Assembly: GCF_030867145.1 (NCBI RefSeq)
Contig: NC_134414.1
Coordinates: 84,000,504 to 84,064,503 of the forward strand
Source: Opisthocomus hoazin
Lineage: Eukaryota; Chordata; Aves; Opisthocomiformes; Opisthocomidae
Length of the DNA stretch: 64,000 nucleotides
Reading direction: 5' to 3'
This document shows positions 11,167 to 23,894 of the stretch, in pieces. The position numbers and the translations under genes were made by a program. The notes under the pieces were generated by a model. It was not told where the DNA came from and made no database searches. It worked only from the letters and a program-made list of their open reading frames with translations. The stretch's first letter is position 1; each line of letters starts with the position of its first letter.

Positions 11167-13323
11167 TAGCTTTCTTTCCATCTCTTGGTCAGGGTTGTGC
11201 TTCTGTATGCTTTTGTTTATAGCTTCTTGCATTTCTTATCATGCCTTTTTGCATTGAAAAGACCCTTGACCATTCACACAGACTTTGACCATATATCCTT
11301 ACATGAGCAATCTCCTTCCACATACCCTTGCAGGATCCATCAGGAACTTCATATACAACATTTTTAAGTGTGGATTTACACCTAAATAAGTGGGTGCACA
11401 TGTTTTACTGTATAGCAGAAATTATGTAGCTTATCTATTCACTCAGAGAACCAGTGGAGAGAAGGTGGTGCACTATAAATTTATACCCTATTGTATAACT
11501 TTCCCAATTTAAGAAATGCAGTCACTTTCATTACATTATTCTTAGACGGAATTATATTAAACAGGGACTACTGCTATTTCAACATGTGAAGAAATTACAC
11601 GTGGAATATATCAAAACAGAATAGATCTACTGGCTAGCCCACATCCCTGAGGTGTTACAAATTGTGTAATCTGGAATTCTCTTCTGGCTTTGTCATCAAG
11701 CTGAGAGATTTAATAAATCCTGCCTTAAGGAAGTAAATCTACTAGATGCCATATTTCATGAAGCAGAGAAATATGCTTTCTTTAGTAAAGAAATGGAGCA
11801 GAAAAACATTCTACAAATTGTTTTTATTTCTTACAATACAAAAATTTCAAGTGCTCTTCTTATGGAAGTGACTTCACAATTAGGAAAGGCAATAACTCGG
11901 GTCTGTTAGCAGTTTGGCTCATCTTCAATTTAAAAGAGAAATTATTCTATCGAGTATTTACCTGATTTTACATTAGCTGACATGATAAGAGGAATTTGTA
12001 TTGAGGCTTCTTGGTTAGATCAGTTTATTAGTACACATTTCTTACAAAATAACGTAAATAGAAACTATGTTGTACATCACTTTTTTCTGTGTAGCTAAGT
12101 ATGCTGACAAGAACCCAGGCAAGAGATATGTTTATCCTCATTCCCCCTTATATACTTTCATACATTCCTTTTTCTTCTATAGAATGTCGGACGCAGATTT
12201 TATTTTCTTTTCTACCATGTAGTGCTATAAATCTTACATGAACCACAACTGATATCAAATAAAACTTTATTATGTTTAGCAACAGATAAAGAGAATTGAC
12301 ACAATTGATCCTATAGTTCTATTAGCCTTACTTTAATGTTATACTATCACATTTACTCTCCATCCTCCCTTCTCCAAATCAAGTAATCTAAGCCTTTCTT
12401 TCATTTCACTGAATAAAGCTTTTTACCCCGTCCTCCTCACCAGTGAAAATCTGATTTATTATCCAAATTTTTCCTGGCTGTGGATTATCACTTTAAAATG
12501 TTAGATGCAGCATGTAACGTATGGATGAATTACTGACGTAATAATGAAATTGTAACATTTTCCATATTACTGTATGATGTTTGTCTCTTTCTTAACAGTG
12601 TCAACATAGTGTTCATGATTTCAGTGTTTTGTTCGCTGAATAAGGTTTTTCAACGGATTGTTGTGTCACCTCCATTTTCTCTACGAAGGATGCAATCCCA
12701 TCATTCAACTTGTTAGTTTAAATGTGCGTAGACTGCTGGCGCATGTTATTGTGACCTCTTTCAGTGTGGAGCAACAAATTTATTTGTAAATCACATTTCA
12801 TTCAATCTTTTTGTGTTTTTTCAACAGTGATTTTATGTACCAAAAAATAAAACATTCATGCCTAGTTGTTCCAACACTTCAATTTAGAATTGCAAAAGTT
12901 TTAAAAATTTCTATTAATGGATATTTGGATTCTCTTTTGGGTACAATCCTAGTCTAGAGATGTAACGCAATTTTGCTATAAATCAATTTTCTCACCAGGC
13001 CAAGGAAAAAAATTGAGTCAGATTATTGCTGAGCAAGTAAAATTACACATAAGAACACAAAATTATATGTAAAAACACACACCTTTTTAATACTGCTGTG
13101 AATATGAATGCATGATAGATATACATGATTCTACAGAATATTTGGTAACCAATTAATATCTGTATATACAAAAGAAAGTGAGAGACAACCTATTCATTAA
13201 GGCACTAACAAGAAAGTTGTGTCTTTTGCATGCTCTCCCTGACCATTGATGAAATGTAAAGTAATATTGTGATCTCTCTAGAGATCCTCTGTAATTTTAA
13301 ATTAAACATTAAAGACAACATAT

Positions 13324-13347
13324 AAATAAACATTTAAATAAACATTT
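13324..13347. repeat. 12-bp perfect tandem duplication
   Basis: AAATAAACATTT occurs twice in tandem. A local duplication in AT-rich DNA. Confidence 0.8.
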
Positions 13348-15366
13348 AAAATCTTTCTGATTTTTAACATTAAGAACAGTATTTGCCTGATGTATTAACT
13401 TAAGAAAACAGGGAACTAAAATTGAATCTAAAGATTGTCTGACTATTTTCTGTCTTTGTGTTCAAATCCTACCCAAATGCATGAAATTGTGCTCAGTTTA
13501 GCTACAGTCAGGAATGACAGTAAAGCAACAGTTTCTAAAGAATGCTTCTGAAAGTGGGTGATAAATAACAAACTAAAACTTTTGGGTTTTTTTTTTCCAA
13601 ATTTCAAAAAGGTACTGCAAATACTAAGCACTTAAGAGATGAAAATAACCTAGCTGGAAGACTGATCTTCACTAAGTATCACAAATCTATTTAGTTAAAT
13701 ATTTATAATATTTCAAAAAATATACCTAAAGTGATAGGAAAGGAATCAGCTATTTTAAAATGGCAATTAAGACAACAGTTTCCTTTTGTTGGTAACAGCA
13801 TGACTGCTTTGATTAAAGTAGTAATTCCCATACCAATTAACTGGTATTTGAAACATAAAAGTCACCACAAACTTTCTTAATAGCCACAAAAATAGATATA
13901 GAGAGCCACATTCAGACAAAGAACATGTTATAGCCTAAACAAAGACATTAAATGGATTAGTTTTGACTTATGCTTTGGTTTTATGTCAGAAAGAAATCCT
14001 ACCTATATGTATAAATAATTATTTAGGAATTTATTGCATTTTGTTAAAGAAAGATCATATCTTTAAATATCTGTGATTGAAATTCTAATTGATGAAAGAA
14101 TGTGTTGTAATCTTTATTCTACAGTAGAAAGCTGCTATGCCTAGTAGCCTTAAATCTTTACCTTTTCCTAACTCCATCAGCATGTGGAGTGCGAAAATAT
14201 ATTTACCTTTTAGTGTCTCCTTCCATTCTCTTGTTGGAGAGAATTAATATTGTCCTAACCCAGCCTCCACAACTTACTTTTCTTTGATAATTAGAAAAAA
14301 ATCCTTAAGTCCATGGTATATTTTCATTTTTCTCTTTAAATGGGTAAAAATGTAAGTCCAAGTTTCTAAGCAGTGATATATTTGCCTGACCTACCCAGGT
14401 GTCTCAGAATCCTTTTCAAATACTCTTTTGCTTTGTTCTTCATTCTATGTTCTCTTTAAAAAATTTTAAAATTGTTGTAACACATACCTCCTAAATGTAA
14501 TCAATATCTGGCCATTGTCTATGGAGGATCTGCATAAATATCTGCAGGCAAATTAGAACTTGTTCCATCTAATCAATCACTTCTCAGCATCTTATGTCAC
14601 TCCAAGATGCAAATGATGCTGGCAATTCCCACCAATTCAACACAAGAGAACACATCCTTTGTTGCACCTTTTAAGACAAATTGTCCTAGTCTTTACAGAA
14701 TCCCCAAACTATACATACAGTTGGTTGTTGTTCCAGTACAATCCTCAGTATGACACCATCTGTGCTGTGAATTACCAGTCTGGTTTGTGCTTGTAGCCTG
14801 TCAGTCTGTACTAGAAGGAGAAGTGAGATAGTGCATATAGAACTGATTAAGATCTTGGATACAGTTATTTTAACTTGTTGAGTGTCAAAATCTGAACAGT
14901 GATGAAGACTGTGAGCGCACATTTAATTTTTTTTCAAGCTAGATATGTCTTCTTTGGAGAAATAATGACATTTTCACAGAATCTTCATGAACATTTGCTA
15001 CTCTATGTGATACTCTTGGTTGAAGACAGCACAGTGCTAAAGTAGCAGAAGTATCCAGATTTTGGTGCTACACTGTTAATTCATGTTAACAGACTTGACA
15101 TATTTGCCATTATAACAAGTCTGGAACAGGACTATTATTTTTTTAATGCAGCTAGGGATGACTTTTCATATATGTTAAAGTAAGCTATTTTCCCTCTAAA
15201 CAAACTTGTGTGAACTGGAGTCTTAAGTAACTGTTGGAAAATGTGCATATTTTAATAGCAATAATATTAAATGGCACTATGGATGAGCAAAGATCATGTG
15301 GAAATTATTATGCAATTAATGAATTCACAGTTATTTAAAGAATATCAATATCAAAGAATGAAAGGA

Positions 15367-15386
15367 TTTTCTTTCTTTCTTTCTTT
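15367..15386. repeat. (TTTC)n microsatellite
   Basis: Short pyrimidine run of TTTC units. Confidence 0.85.
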
Positions 15387-17454
15387 TACTGTAAAGAGCA
15401 TTATTATACATAAATGTAGATGACAAAATGGATAAAGCAAATACGCCAGGCATTGAATCTGTCCCTGAAGGTAGTGATAAGATGCCTAATTATTTGAGAT
15501 TTTTAAAAATACAGCAGGCTGAAGGTCTCAAGTCAGGTATGAAACAATTTGGCATTTGGCAGGGAGACAAGCTAAAAGTGCTAACACATTGATTTTATTT
15601 CTTAGATTTAAGAATGGAGATAAGTGTTCTCCAAGACACTGACAAAGTTATAGCATTCAAAAATACATTAAAATATAAAAGAATAAGGAAAATGGAGCAC
15701 TAACTTCCTTGGGAATGTTTTGAAATTATAGGACCAAGCGTAACCACACCTGGTGTTAGTATTTTCCTTGAGATGCCTATTTATATGTAGTAAAGTTGCT
15801 TTTGGAGAGAATCCCGAAGATTGATCTGCTGTAATATGAACATCTAAGATACAAGAAACTGCTTTTAAAGTGCCTTCCTTCAGAGAGTCTGAAAACACGG
15901 ACACAATTTCACTGTAGGGGTCTGAATGTGAATGTGAGATTAAATCCTCCAAAAGTGGCTATAAAAAGTCTTGTGAGAGATTTATATGTGAAGATATGTA
16001 TAAGCCAGTTAATAGTCATTCATAAATGCTGCTTCTTTTATTATTTTTTCTACAAGCACAGCTCTTATAGTTTGCTTTACAGGTCACCGGATATAGTCTG
16101 ATCCACACTAGGAAAGAACAAATTGCATTGGAGTTGTCCTTGTCATCACATTACAAAGTCAGGTTCTCATTTGTTTTAGTCTTCTAAAAAGGACAAGTGG
16201 AGAAGAGTCCCATCTTGCACCCTGCCTGGTGATTAAAGCTGGAGGAGTAGAAATATTTTGCTCAAATTCTCACTGACTGAGAATTATGGGCAACCCAGGT
16301 ATTTCTGAAATCAGTAGCTTTTGATGTGGAGATGGGGTCTTCCTCCTCTGTTAGGCATCCACTTTCAGAGGGAAATCCACACAGAAGACAGGCATTTCTT
16401 CAGACATACTGCTGTGACTGGTCTTCTGTAAGAAGGTGTTTGCTGCTTTTTGATTGTGTCTCATCCATTGTGTACAAGCTGTAAAAAACCTGTAAGACTC
16501 AAAACCTACCTGATAAGACAGACTTTCTCTACAGAAAACGGAGGTTCCCTGTTTAAACTATCTGGATTTCTTTATAGAAAAACTGATCTGCTTACCAGAT
16601 AGGAAGCATTTATATCTAGTTTAAGGTTTCTGTCTTGCTGGGACCACATATTTAGATTTTAATGCTACAGTATCAAAATGTAGTGGAATAAAGGTGGCCA
16701 TACATTCTCTTTTTGCTAACAAGACATTTTACACTAAATAAACAGTAAATGAAAATATTTTCACTTTCTTCACTAAGGTTCTGTTAAAGAAAGATTTGGT
16801 TTTGAAAATACAGATGTGCAAGTATTCATCCCCTTTTTACACTGCTGATATTCAAAATTTCCAACCGCATAAGAACTTGATTATCGGCTTCTGGATCTGA
16901 AAGAAGAGAGGGAAAAAAGTTCATTTTTTTCAGCATTTTTCAACATTTTCACTGTGCAATGAAAATTCAAGATACCTTCAATCATTCCCACTCATGTGAA
17001 GTAGAATGTACTTCTAACTCTAGAAGCTTTGATCTTGTACCTCTGGAGAGCATTTATCTTATCTAAATACGAAGACTTTAGTTTTGCTGTGAAGACTGAA
17101 TAATTCATGTCTTTCACAGACCATGGAAAAATAATTTGTTGATTATTCAAATTTTTGGGCATACTTTGCACTTCTCCAATTATATTTTTTCCTAATAGTT
17201 CACCCAGTAAAAACATGTAAATACTTAGCTATCATCATTAAATGGGCCTGTGGTATTATATAATCATATGAAGGGAAACCCTTAAAGAGGTTGCTATGAA
17301 GATTTTTTTTTTTTTTTAAACAAATGAGTCTCTATATATTTTTAAACATGGAAAAATATAAATCTTTCCACTTGAAAGTGTTGTTTGTTAAGTATGAACA
17401 GATAGAAGAAAATCATATTGGAGGACATGCAGAGAGAAACAAAGTCATTAAGTC

Positions 17455-18743
17455 AAAAAGGGTAGAAAGGAAGACCCTGGGAACTACCAACCTGTCAGCC
17501 TCACCTCTGTGCCTGGGAAGATCATGGAACAGATCCTCCTAGAAGATATGCTAAGGCACATGGAGGCCAGGGAGGTAATTCGAGACAGCCAGCATGGCTT
17601 CACCAAGGGCAAGTCCTGCCTCACCAACCTAGTGGCTTTCTATGATGGTGTAACAACAAGGGTGGACAAGGGAAAACCTATGGATGTCATCCACCTGGAT
17701 TTTTGTAAAGCCTTTGACATGGTCCTCCACAACATCCTTCTCTCTAAATTGGAGAGCCATGGACTTGATGGGTGGACCGTTCAGTGGATAAGGAATTGGT
17801 TGGATGGTCACAGCCAAAGGGTAGTGGTCAACGGCTCAATGTCTGGATGGAGACCAGTGACGAGTGGAGTTCCTCAGGGGTCCGTACTGGGACCGGTGCT
17901 GTTCAATATATTCATCAATGACATGGACCGCGACATCGAGTGTACCCTCAGCAAGTTTGCAGATGACACCAAGCTGAGTGGTACGGTCGAGATGCCATCC
18001 AGAGGGACCTGGACAAGCTGGAGAGGTGGGCCTGTGTGAACCTCGTGAGGTTCAACACGGCCAAGTGCAAGGTCCTACACCTGGGTTGGGGTAATCCCCA
18101 GTATCAACACAGGCTGGGGGATGAAAGGATCAAGAGCAGCCCTGCTGAGAGGGACTTGGGGATACTGATAGACGAAAGGCTGGACATGAGCTGGCAATGT
18201 GCGCTGGCAGCCCAGAGGGCCAGCTGTGTCCTGGGCTGCATCAGGAGAAGCGTGGCCAGCAGGTCGAGAGAGGTGATTCTTCCCCTCTACTCTGCTCTGG
18301 TGAGACCTCACCTGGAGTACTGCGTTCAGCTCTGGAGCCCTCAGCACAAGAAGGACATGGAACCGTTGGAGCGGGTCCAAAGGAGTGCTACAAAAATGAT
18401 CCGAGGGCTGGAACACCTCTCCTACGAGGACAGGCTGAGAGAGTTGGGTTTGTTCAGGCTGGAGAAGAGAAGGCTGCGGAGAGACCTGATTGCAGCCTTT
18501 CAGTACTTAAAGGGAGCCTATAGGAAAGATGGGGACAATCTTTTTAGTAGAGACAGCAGTGACAGGACGAGGGGTAATGGTTTTAGACTAAAACAGGGTA
18601 GGTTTAGGCTAGATATAAGGAAGAAATTCTTTACAATGAGGGTTGTGAAACACTGGAACGAGTTGCCCAGAGAGGTAGCGGAGGCCCCATCCCTGGAAAT
18701 ATTCAAGACCAGGTTGGACAGGGCTCTGAGCAACCTGATCTAG
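17455..18743 (+). pseudogene. CR1 ORF2 reverse transcriptase, one frameshift (copy C)
   Basis: Reverse transcriptase and C-terminal domain of CR1 ORF2. The frame is open from 17455 to about 17990, where an apparent one-base loss shifts it; the second frame is then open from 17991 to the stop at 18741-18743. Visible motifs: [33 protein letters not shown], an intact FADDTKL catalytic box near 17957, CKVLHLG, and a C-terminal [13 protein letters not shown] followed by [14 protein letters not shown]. It is 5'-truncated, so endonuclease and ORF1 are absent and it cannot be autonomous, but this is the least damaged RT in the window. Confidence 0.93.
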
Positions 18744-18753
18744 TTAGTGGTGT

Positions 18754-18770
18754 CCCCGCTCGCTGCGGGG
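18754..18770 (+). other. CR1 3' UTR stem-loop
   Basis: CCCCGC and GCGGGG separated by TCGCT form a perfect 6-bp stem just after the ORF2 stop of copy C. A 3' hairpin of this type is thought to help the CR1 RT recognise its RNA; that role is inference here. Confidence 0.6.
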
Positions 18771-18842
18771 GGGTTGGACTAGATGACCTCTAGGGGTCCC
18801 TTCTGACCCAAAACTTTCTATGATTCTATGATTTCTATGATT

Positions 18843-19197
18843 AGCAGATGATTTTTTCCATTGAATATCAACATGAATGCAATCTGGTTTTTTTTAGAAA
18901 AAGTACATACAGATGGAAGAAGTCATATGGAACATCTATTTTCTAAGCACCCTCCCAAAAAGTAACAAGGCTGTACCATGAAAAAAAAGTAACTGAAATT
19001 CCAAAATAGTAGTGAAGATGAAAAAAGGGCTAATGAGGAAAAAACCCTACACGAAAATCTGAGGATATAAAACTATTCCTAAGAAAATCTCATATTGTAC
19101 TCTGCATTTTACTGGACAGAAAACACTACTGTCTGATACCACCTAACTGGAATACCACAATAACAGCAGAATTAAATCAAGGATATATTTCTGAAGT
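18843..19197. other. AT-rich sequence, nothing recognised
   Basis: About 350 bases between CR1 copy C and the next CR1/LTR scrap; no gene or element boundary seen. Confidence 0.5.
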
Positions 19198-19264
19198 GGG
19201 AAGTCTCTCCAGTAGCTCCAGTCTCTCCAGTAGCTCCTCATCTTTCTTGAACAGGGGAGCCCAG
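19198..19264 (-). mobile_element. CR1 fragment
   Basis: Read on the minus strand this encodes a short CR1 ORF2 piece (FWAPLFKKDEELLERL) aligning with the [14 protein letters not shown] stretch of copy C. About 18 bases at its left end are tandemly duplicated, giving ELLERL twice. It runs straight into an LTR fragment on the same strand. Confidence 0.65.
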
Positions 19265-19486
19265 AACCGGACAGCTAAATGCACAGAGCAACTCTCACCG
19301 CCCAGTGCCCTGTGTACTCCCAAGCTGCGACTCCCTGACTCTGCCCTGCGCTCACCCAGGAACCCAGCATGGTAGGTCATGGTATCAAATACCCTGATTT
19401 GTTTGGCCAGTTTGGGTCAGCCTGCCGGGCTGTGTTGCCTCCTGGCTTCTGGTGAAAATTAACCCTGTCCTGGCCGAACCCAGGAC
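19265..19486 (-). mobile_element. LTR fragment, TGTCCTGG family
   Basis: Minus-strand LTR scrap whose 5' end (TGTCCTGGGTTCGGCCAGG on the minus strand) lies at 19486. It matches the U3 half of the LTRs at 22835-23243, 23895-24317 and 41041-41424, then stops where the CR1 fragment begins. R and U5 are missing. Confidence 0.75.
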
Positions 19487-22215
19487 ATTGGTTTAAAGAT
19501 TTCTGAGACATCAGCAATAACCTAAAAAAAACAATTTCTTGCTTCCAAATTACTTGAATTTTCTTGTTTGTACTTCATGACACAACTGCCAATTACAGAA
19601 AACAGCAAAATAGGAACTCTGTGGATCTTAAGAGTTTTTTCTTGGGAAGCACCAGGATGGGGGAGGGTTGGTTTATTTCCTTTCGAAGGGGGGAGAGGGG
19701 ATTGGTGTGGGTTCTCGGATTGCGGGGTTTTTTTTCACAGAAGACACCTAACCTTTGTAATTTAGGACAATTAGGAAATACCTATATTGTACTTTGAAGC
19801 AGTATGCAAGAACAGCCAAGTTAGACCCACCCCAAAATCTTGCAACCATATACTTTACTGCAGAGCAATTCATAGTTGGGATCTCAAAAGATGTGTAGGC
19901 TGAGCTCAAAATCTTGTTTATGGACAAAGAAACACACTCTGTAAAGCCAAGAATTTGTTATTACTATAATTGGAATAGTCTAATTCAAGAATTGTTAATG
20001 GTCTTTATCTAATTGTTATTTAAAAAAAAAAAGGAAAAAATAATAATGGAGTTAAAATTGTTATATGTATGCGTAGTTTCTGCCTCTTTTCCTGGTTTTC
20101 TGTTCTTGCTTTTTGTGCTCCTCTGGATCCTGAGGCTGGTGGTTTCATTTAACTGATGGTGGAAGGTGTTGCAGTGAAAATAGTCCCAGAAATAGAAGGC
20201 AAGATGGAAAAGGAGACAGAACTACTGATTACTGAATGCCCTGTACGGTGCAACACAGAGGGTGGGGAAATCTTATGAAACTCAGGACATATCATGTGAT
20301 AGTGAATGGGAGATTTAAATGTAACTGCTACTGTCAGGACTTCAACTGTTAATATCATTCTGTACAGAACTCCAAACAGTATTAAAATAATATTAATAAA
20401 TATTATATAATATATAGTTATATATTATATATTATAGATTTTATATATAAAATATATATTTATAGATATATAAATTATAGATAATACAATTTAATAATAT
20501 ATATATGATATATAATTATATAATTATAAAGTAATATACAAATAGCATTAAAGGAAATAAAACTCAAAACTGAGTAAGCACAAAGAAGAGTTACTGAAAC
20601 AAAAGGCAAATGAAGAGGCTTTCATAGGAAAAATCATGATGAACTTGAGTTACACAGACAGGCTAATAGACTGACAATAACAGGCTTCCATGGCAGAATA
20701 TGGTGTTTTGCCATATGACCGGGATAAATGCTCATGTTTAAGATAACTGTGTTAGAGAATTACTAATGATTTGATTTTCTTTGATTTTTTTTTGTTTTGG
20801 TTTGGAATTTTTTCTGTCTCAGATGAAGTCTTGCCTCTTGTTGTCATAAGGCAAACTATGCCCTATCTTTGAAACAAAATCATAGGTCTTGGCAGTCTGA
20901 TGATCATAAGAAAATGATGTCACGCCTTTGAGGGTTATCAAAGGGATTTCCAGCTAGCTACTGAAAACCAGTACTGTTGTAGGATCTTTCTGATTCCTAG
21001 CTGCACTGTCCTCTCAAAGTCTCATTAACATAACTAAAACTAGAATTTATTCAGTTCTTCTCAAGTTGTTTCAAAGGGGCTTATTATGTGCTTTTCCCCT
21101 AATTCACCCATTCAGTTTATCAGAGCTGCAACATTGAGAGGGAGTACAATCACATATCATCACAAATTGCTTAAGTACTTCTAGAACAGAGGATGCTCTT
21201 TCAATCTGTTTAAAATGACATGGATTGATTAGTATATCAGATAAGTTCTTAAATATTTATGGCAAATTTTGTCCTGTTATATTGTTTGAATGCAAATAAT
21301 GAGTTTATTAAGAGATACTATGGTTTACTTGCATGCACTTGGGTAATAATCAGCTAAAGTGTCTACCTGTACTGCTGTTCTTTTTTTGGTTCACAGCTGC
21401 ACAAATTAAGTTGAAGCAACATATTGTGCACTCATAATTAAACAGCCTTGTGCCAATTGCTTCAGTTAAAAATTAGGTTTCTTCTTAGAAGAGTGCTTTC
21501 TCATCATTAATGACTCTGTTGCCCTTTTGACTAATACAAGTCACTTTCCTTGATATCGGCAGGATTTTATCCACAGGGATCAATTCATTCGCCTATATAA
21601 AGGACAGTGTTTTACTTATGTGCTCAAAGCTGATCTCAGGTGTCCCTCAGGTAATGCCCAGCCCTTTAACAAGCAGTACAGTAGGAACATGTATGCTACT
21701 ACTTAATATACCAAACTCAAATCTTGTGTCCAAGGCTGACCATGCTGTTCAATTGTTAGGACACTCCTCAGCTTTGCTGTGATATTTGGTTTCTCCAAAA
21801 CAAGCCTAGTATTGGAAGTACAAGCTCACTGCTGTGTCAGCATGAATCCACTAGTGCCTCTTGGCTTCAGATCTGGACATCCTTTAGCCCTTTTATTCAG
21901 CAACATAAAAATACAGAGTGGGGCTTGATTCCCAATACACAAACTAAATATTTGCTATTTTGTTGATGCAGAAGTTGCATTTATTTTATTTTTTGCCTAT
22001 GGACAATATAATTGTGGTGTTTACATGCACCAAATGCTGTGACTATTAATGTTTCAGTTGTTTTTTTCCCCTCCTAGCACACATAATCCACTGAAAGATT
22101 GTTAAGTAATTATAAGTAATTAATAATTATTAATTAAGAAGCAATTGTAAGCCATAAAAAAAAATATGTAAAACTTGAAAGAGAAAAAGAGAAAGACAGA
22201 AAGAGAGAGAGGAAG
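19487..22215. other. AT-rich intergenic sequence
   Basis: No gene recognised. Contains an extreme AT-only stretch near 20390-20530 and a purine-rich GA tract at 22186-22215 that abuts the next LTR. Confidence 0.55.
20388..20535. repeat. AT-rich low-complexity tract
   Basis: Nearly 150 bases made almost only of A and T with many TATA/ATATAT palindromes. Likely prone to unpairing; no coding content. Confidence 0.85.
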
Positions 22216-22812
22216 TGTAACCAGGGTGATAGAATCAGTTGATCATAAACGTGAACAGTGCTGCTATGTTCCTGGTACAGCTTTACCCACCTGGACATTG
22301 GGTCTTGGAACAGAGGGTCTAGTCTCTAGGTAACCAATAACGCTAACCATAGTGGGTAATTGTGTTTTTGTCAAGAGAAATGATGGAGTGTGTTTCTGTG
22401 AAACGGACTGAAGAAACTGACCAGGTTTGCCAAGATGGCGAGCCTAGAAGGTAAAAGGTAATTCCGGCAGGGGGAGATCGTGACCACCGACTCACTGACC
22501 CCCTACTCAAGTAATACCACCAACTCAAAAAGAAACAATAGAAAAGGGTAACTGAGGGGTAACTGAGTCTGCGCAACATTTTACGTAAGAAGTGAGAAAA
22601 GTTTACACCAATAGCCAAAGAGAAAAATATTGAATATGCATGAATAAAATGAATATGTATATTTTTGATCTATACAAACTGCATGGAAAAAGGTATGAGG
22701 TATGCACTTTTGGTGGAATTATCCCCCATGCATCCAGCGCTGCAATAAAGAATGCCTGCCTTTTAACACTACATTGGTGTTATGAGGTTTTATTCCCGGA
22801 TTTTTGGTGACA
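22216..22812 (+). mobile_element. LTR-like element, second family
   Basis: A block beginning TGTAACCAGGG and ending GGTGACA that differs in sequence from the TGTCCTGG family. Near its right end it has an AATAAA signal in the context GCTGCAATAAAGAATGCCTG (22741 on), typical of R/U5. A 17-base word there, from 22746, recurs at 34219 inside the endogenous retrovirus. The 3' edge is uncertain: the LTR may end at ACTACA (about 22772) or at GTGACA (22812). A possible 4-bp repeat GAAG flanks the longer version, but the surroundings are GA-rich, so this is weak. Confidence 0.55.
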
Positions 22813-22834
22813 GAAGGAAGGAAGAAAGGAAGAG

Positions 22835-23243
22835 TTCTGGGTAGGCCCTGGCTGGCAACACAGGGCCACGTGGTTGCTCTCTCACCCCTCCCCCCACTGG
22901 GGTGGGGAGGAGAATGGAAAGAAAATGGCAAAACTTATGGGTCGGGATAAGGGCAGTTTAACGGAACAGCAAATGAAGTGAACAGTAACAACAACAACAC
23001 TGATAAGAAGAATGTACAAAACAAACAGAGAAATGCACAGAGCAGCTCTCACCACCCGGTGCCCTGCGTTATCCCGAGCCGCGATTAATTTCTCCCCAGC
23101 CAGCTCCCCAGCTCAGCACCCAGCACGACTGCACACAGTATCAAATATCCCATTTTCTTTGGCCAGTTTGGGTCAGCCAGCCTGCCTATGTCCCATCCCG
23201 GCTTCTAGCGAAAAATAACCCTGTCCTGGCAGAACCCAGGACA
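22835..23243 (-). mobile_element. Solo LTR, TGTCCTGG family, minus strand
   Basis: Minus-strand LTR whose 5' end (TGTCCTGGGTTCTGCCAGG) is at 23243. It aligns along its length with the reverse complement of the LTR at 41041-41424, including the GGATAAGGGCAGTTTAAC and GGAGGAGAATGGAAAG words. The left (3') end is worn, so position 22835 is approximate. It lies only about 22 bases right of the second-family LTR and no target duplication is evident. Confidence 0.8.
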
Positions 23244-23894
23244 GCAAGATAGCAACGAAGGGAGCAAAGAAGGAAATCAGGGAGGTAGGAAGGAAGAGAA
23301 AGATTTTTTTAGATATGTTTAATTTGTGATGCCACTCGGAGCAGGCAAAGAGATTGAAACTTCATAATGAATAGACACTCAAATACTCCCCCTTCAGATG
23401 TACAAAACAAGCTATGAGAATTTGCTTTGCCTACTGGCTTTTGATACACTGAGAGAACGGTGTTTCTTTATGTCAGTTGTTAGCTATCAGCCATCACTTC
23501 TCCACTGCAAATAGTTCTAATGCAAGACATTACAGAGACCTATGGACTGTCTGAAAAAGCAGTTTTATATAACTTATTTCAGTTTTTTCCATGTTTCTTA
23601 GCACAGATGGGGATTACATAAGGGAAATACATTGTATATCTCTCTCTTCCCAACTCAAAGGAAGGACTACACTCTTTTGCTACAGTACTTTTCTTAGAGC
23701 TTCTTTTTTCTCTAATGTATTTATACCCATCTTCATTAGTAGTAGATGTATTACACTGTTTACTGATTTTACATCCATAGCACTTTGCCTTTTTATGATA
23801 CAGACTTGTTAAATTACATTTCATAAGTGCTAAATCCATTAAGATTTCTTTCCAAAGTGGTGGGGGTTTTTTGTTATGTTTTTATTTTCTCCTC
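23244..23894. other. Sequence between two opposed LTRs
   Basis: About 650 bases, purine-rich at the left then AT-rich. No retroviral internal sequence or gene was recognised. Confidence 0.5.

Larger units (their letters stand above)
11167..17452. other. AT-rich intergenic sequence
   Basis: About 6.3 kb without a recognisable gene or element. It has one 12-bp tandem duplication (13324-13347) and a TTTC microsatellite (15367-15386). Short ORFs (largest 94 codons near 15668-15952, minus) show no domain or codon pattern suggesting a protein. Confidence 0.6.
17453..18842 (+). mobile_element. CR1 LINE copy C, 5'-truncated
   Basis: CR1 element of a different subfamily from copies A and B. It starts inside ORF2 at the KKG...EDPGNY region (about 17453), keeps the full C-terminal part including the thumb region missing in A and B, and ends with a 3' UTR and a tail of ATTCTATG-like units at about 18816-18842. 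5' truncation is the normal result of incomplete target-primed reverse transcription. No target duplication is seen. Confidence 0.95.
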
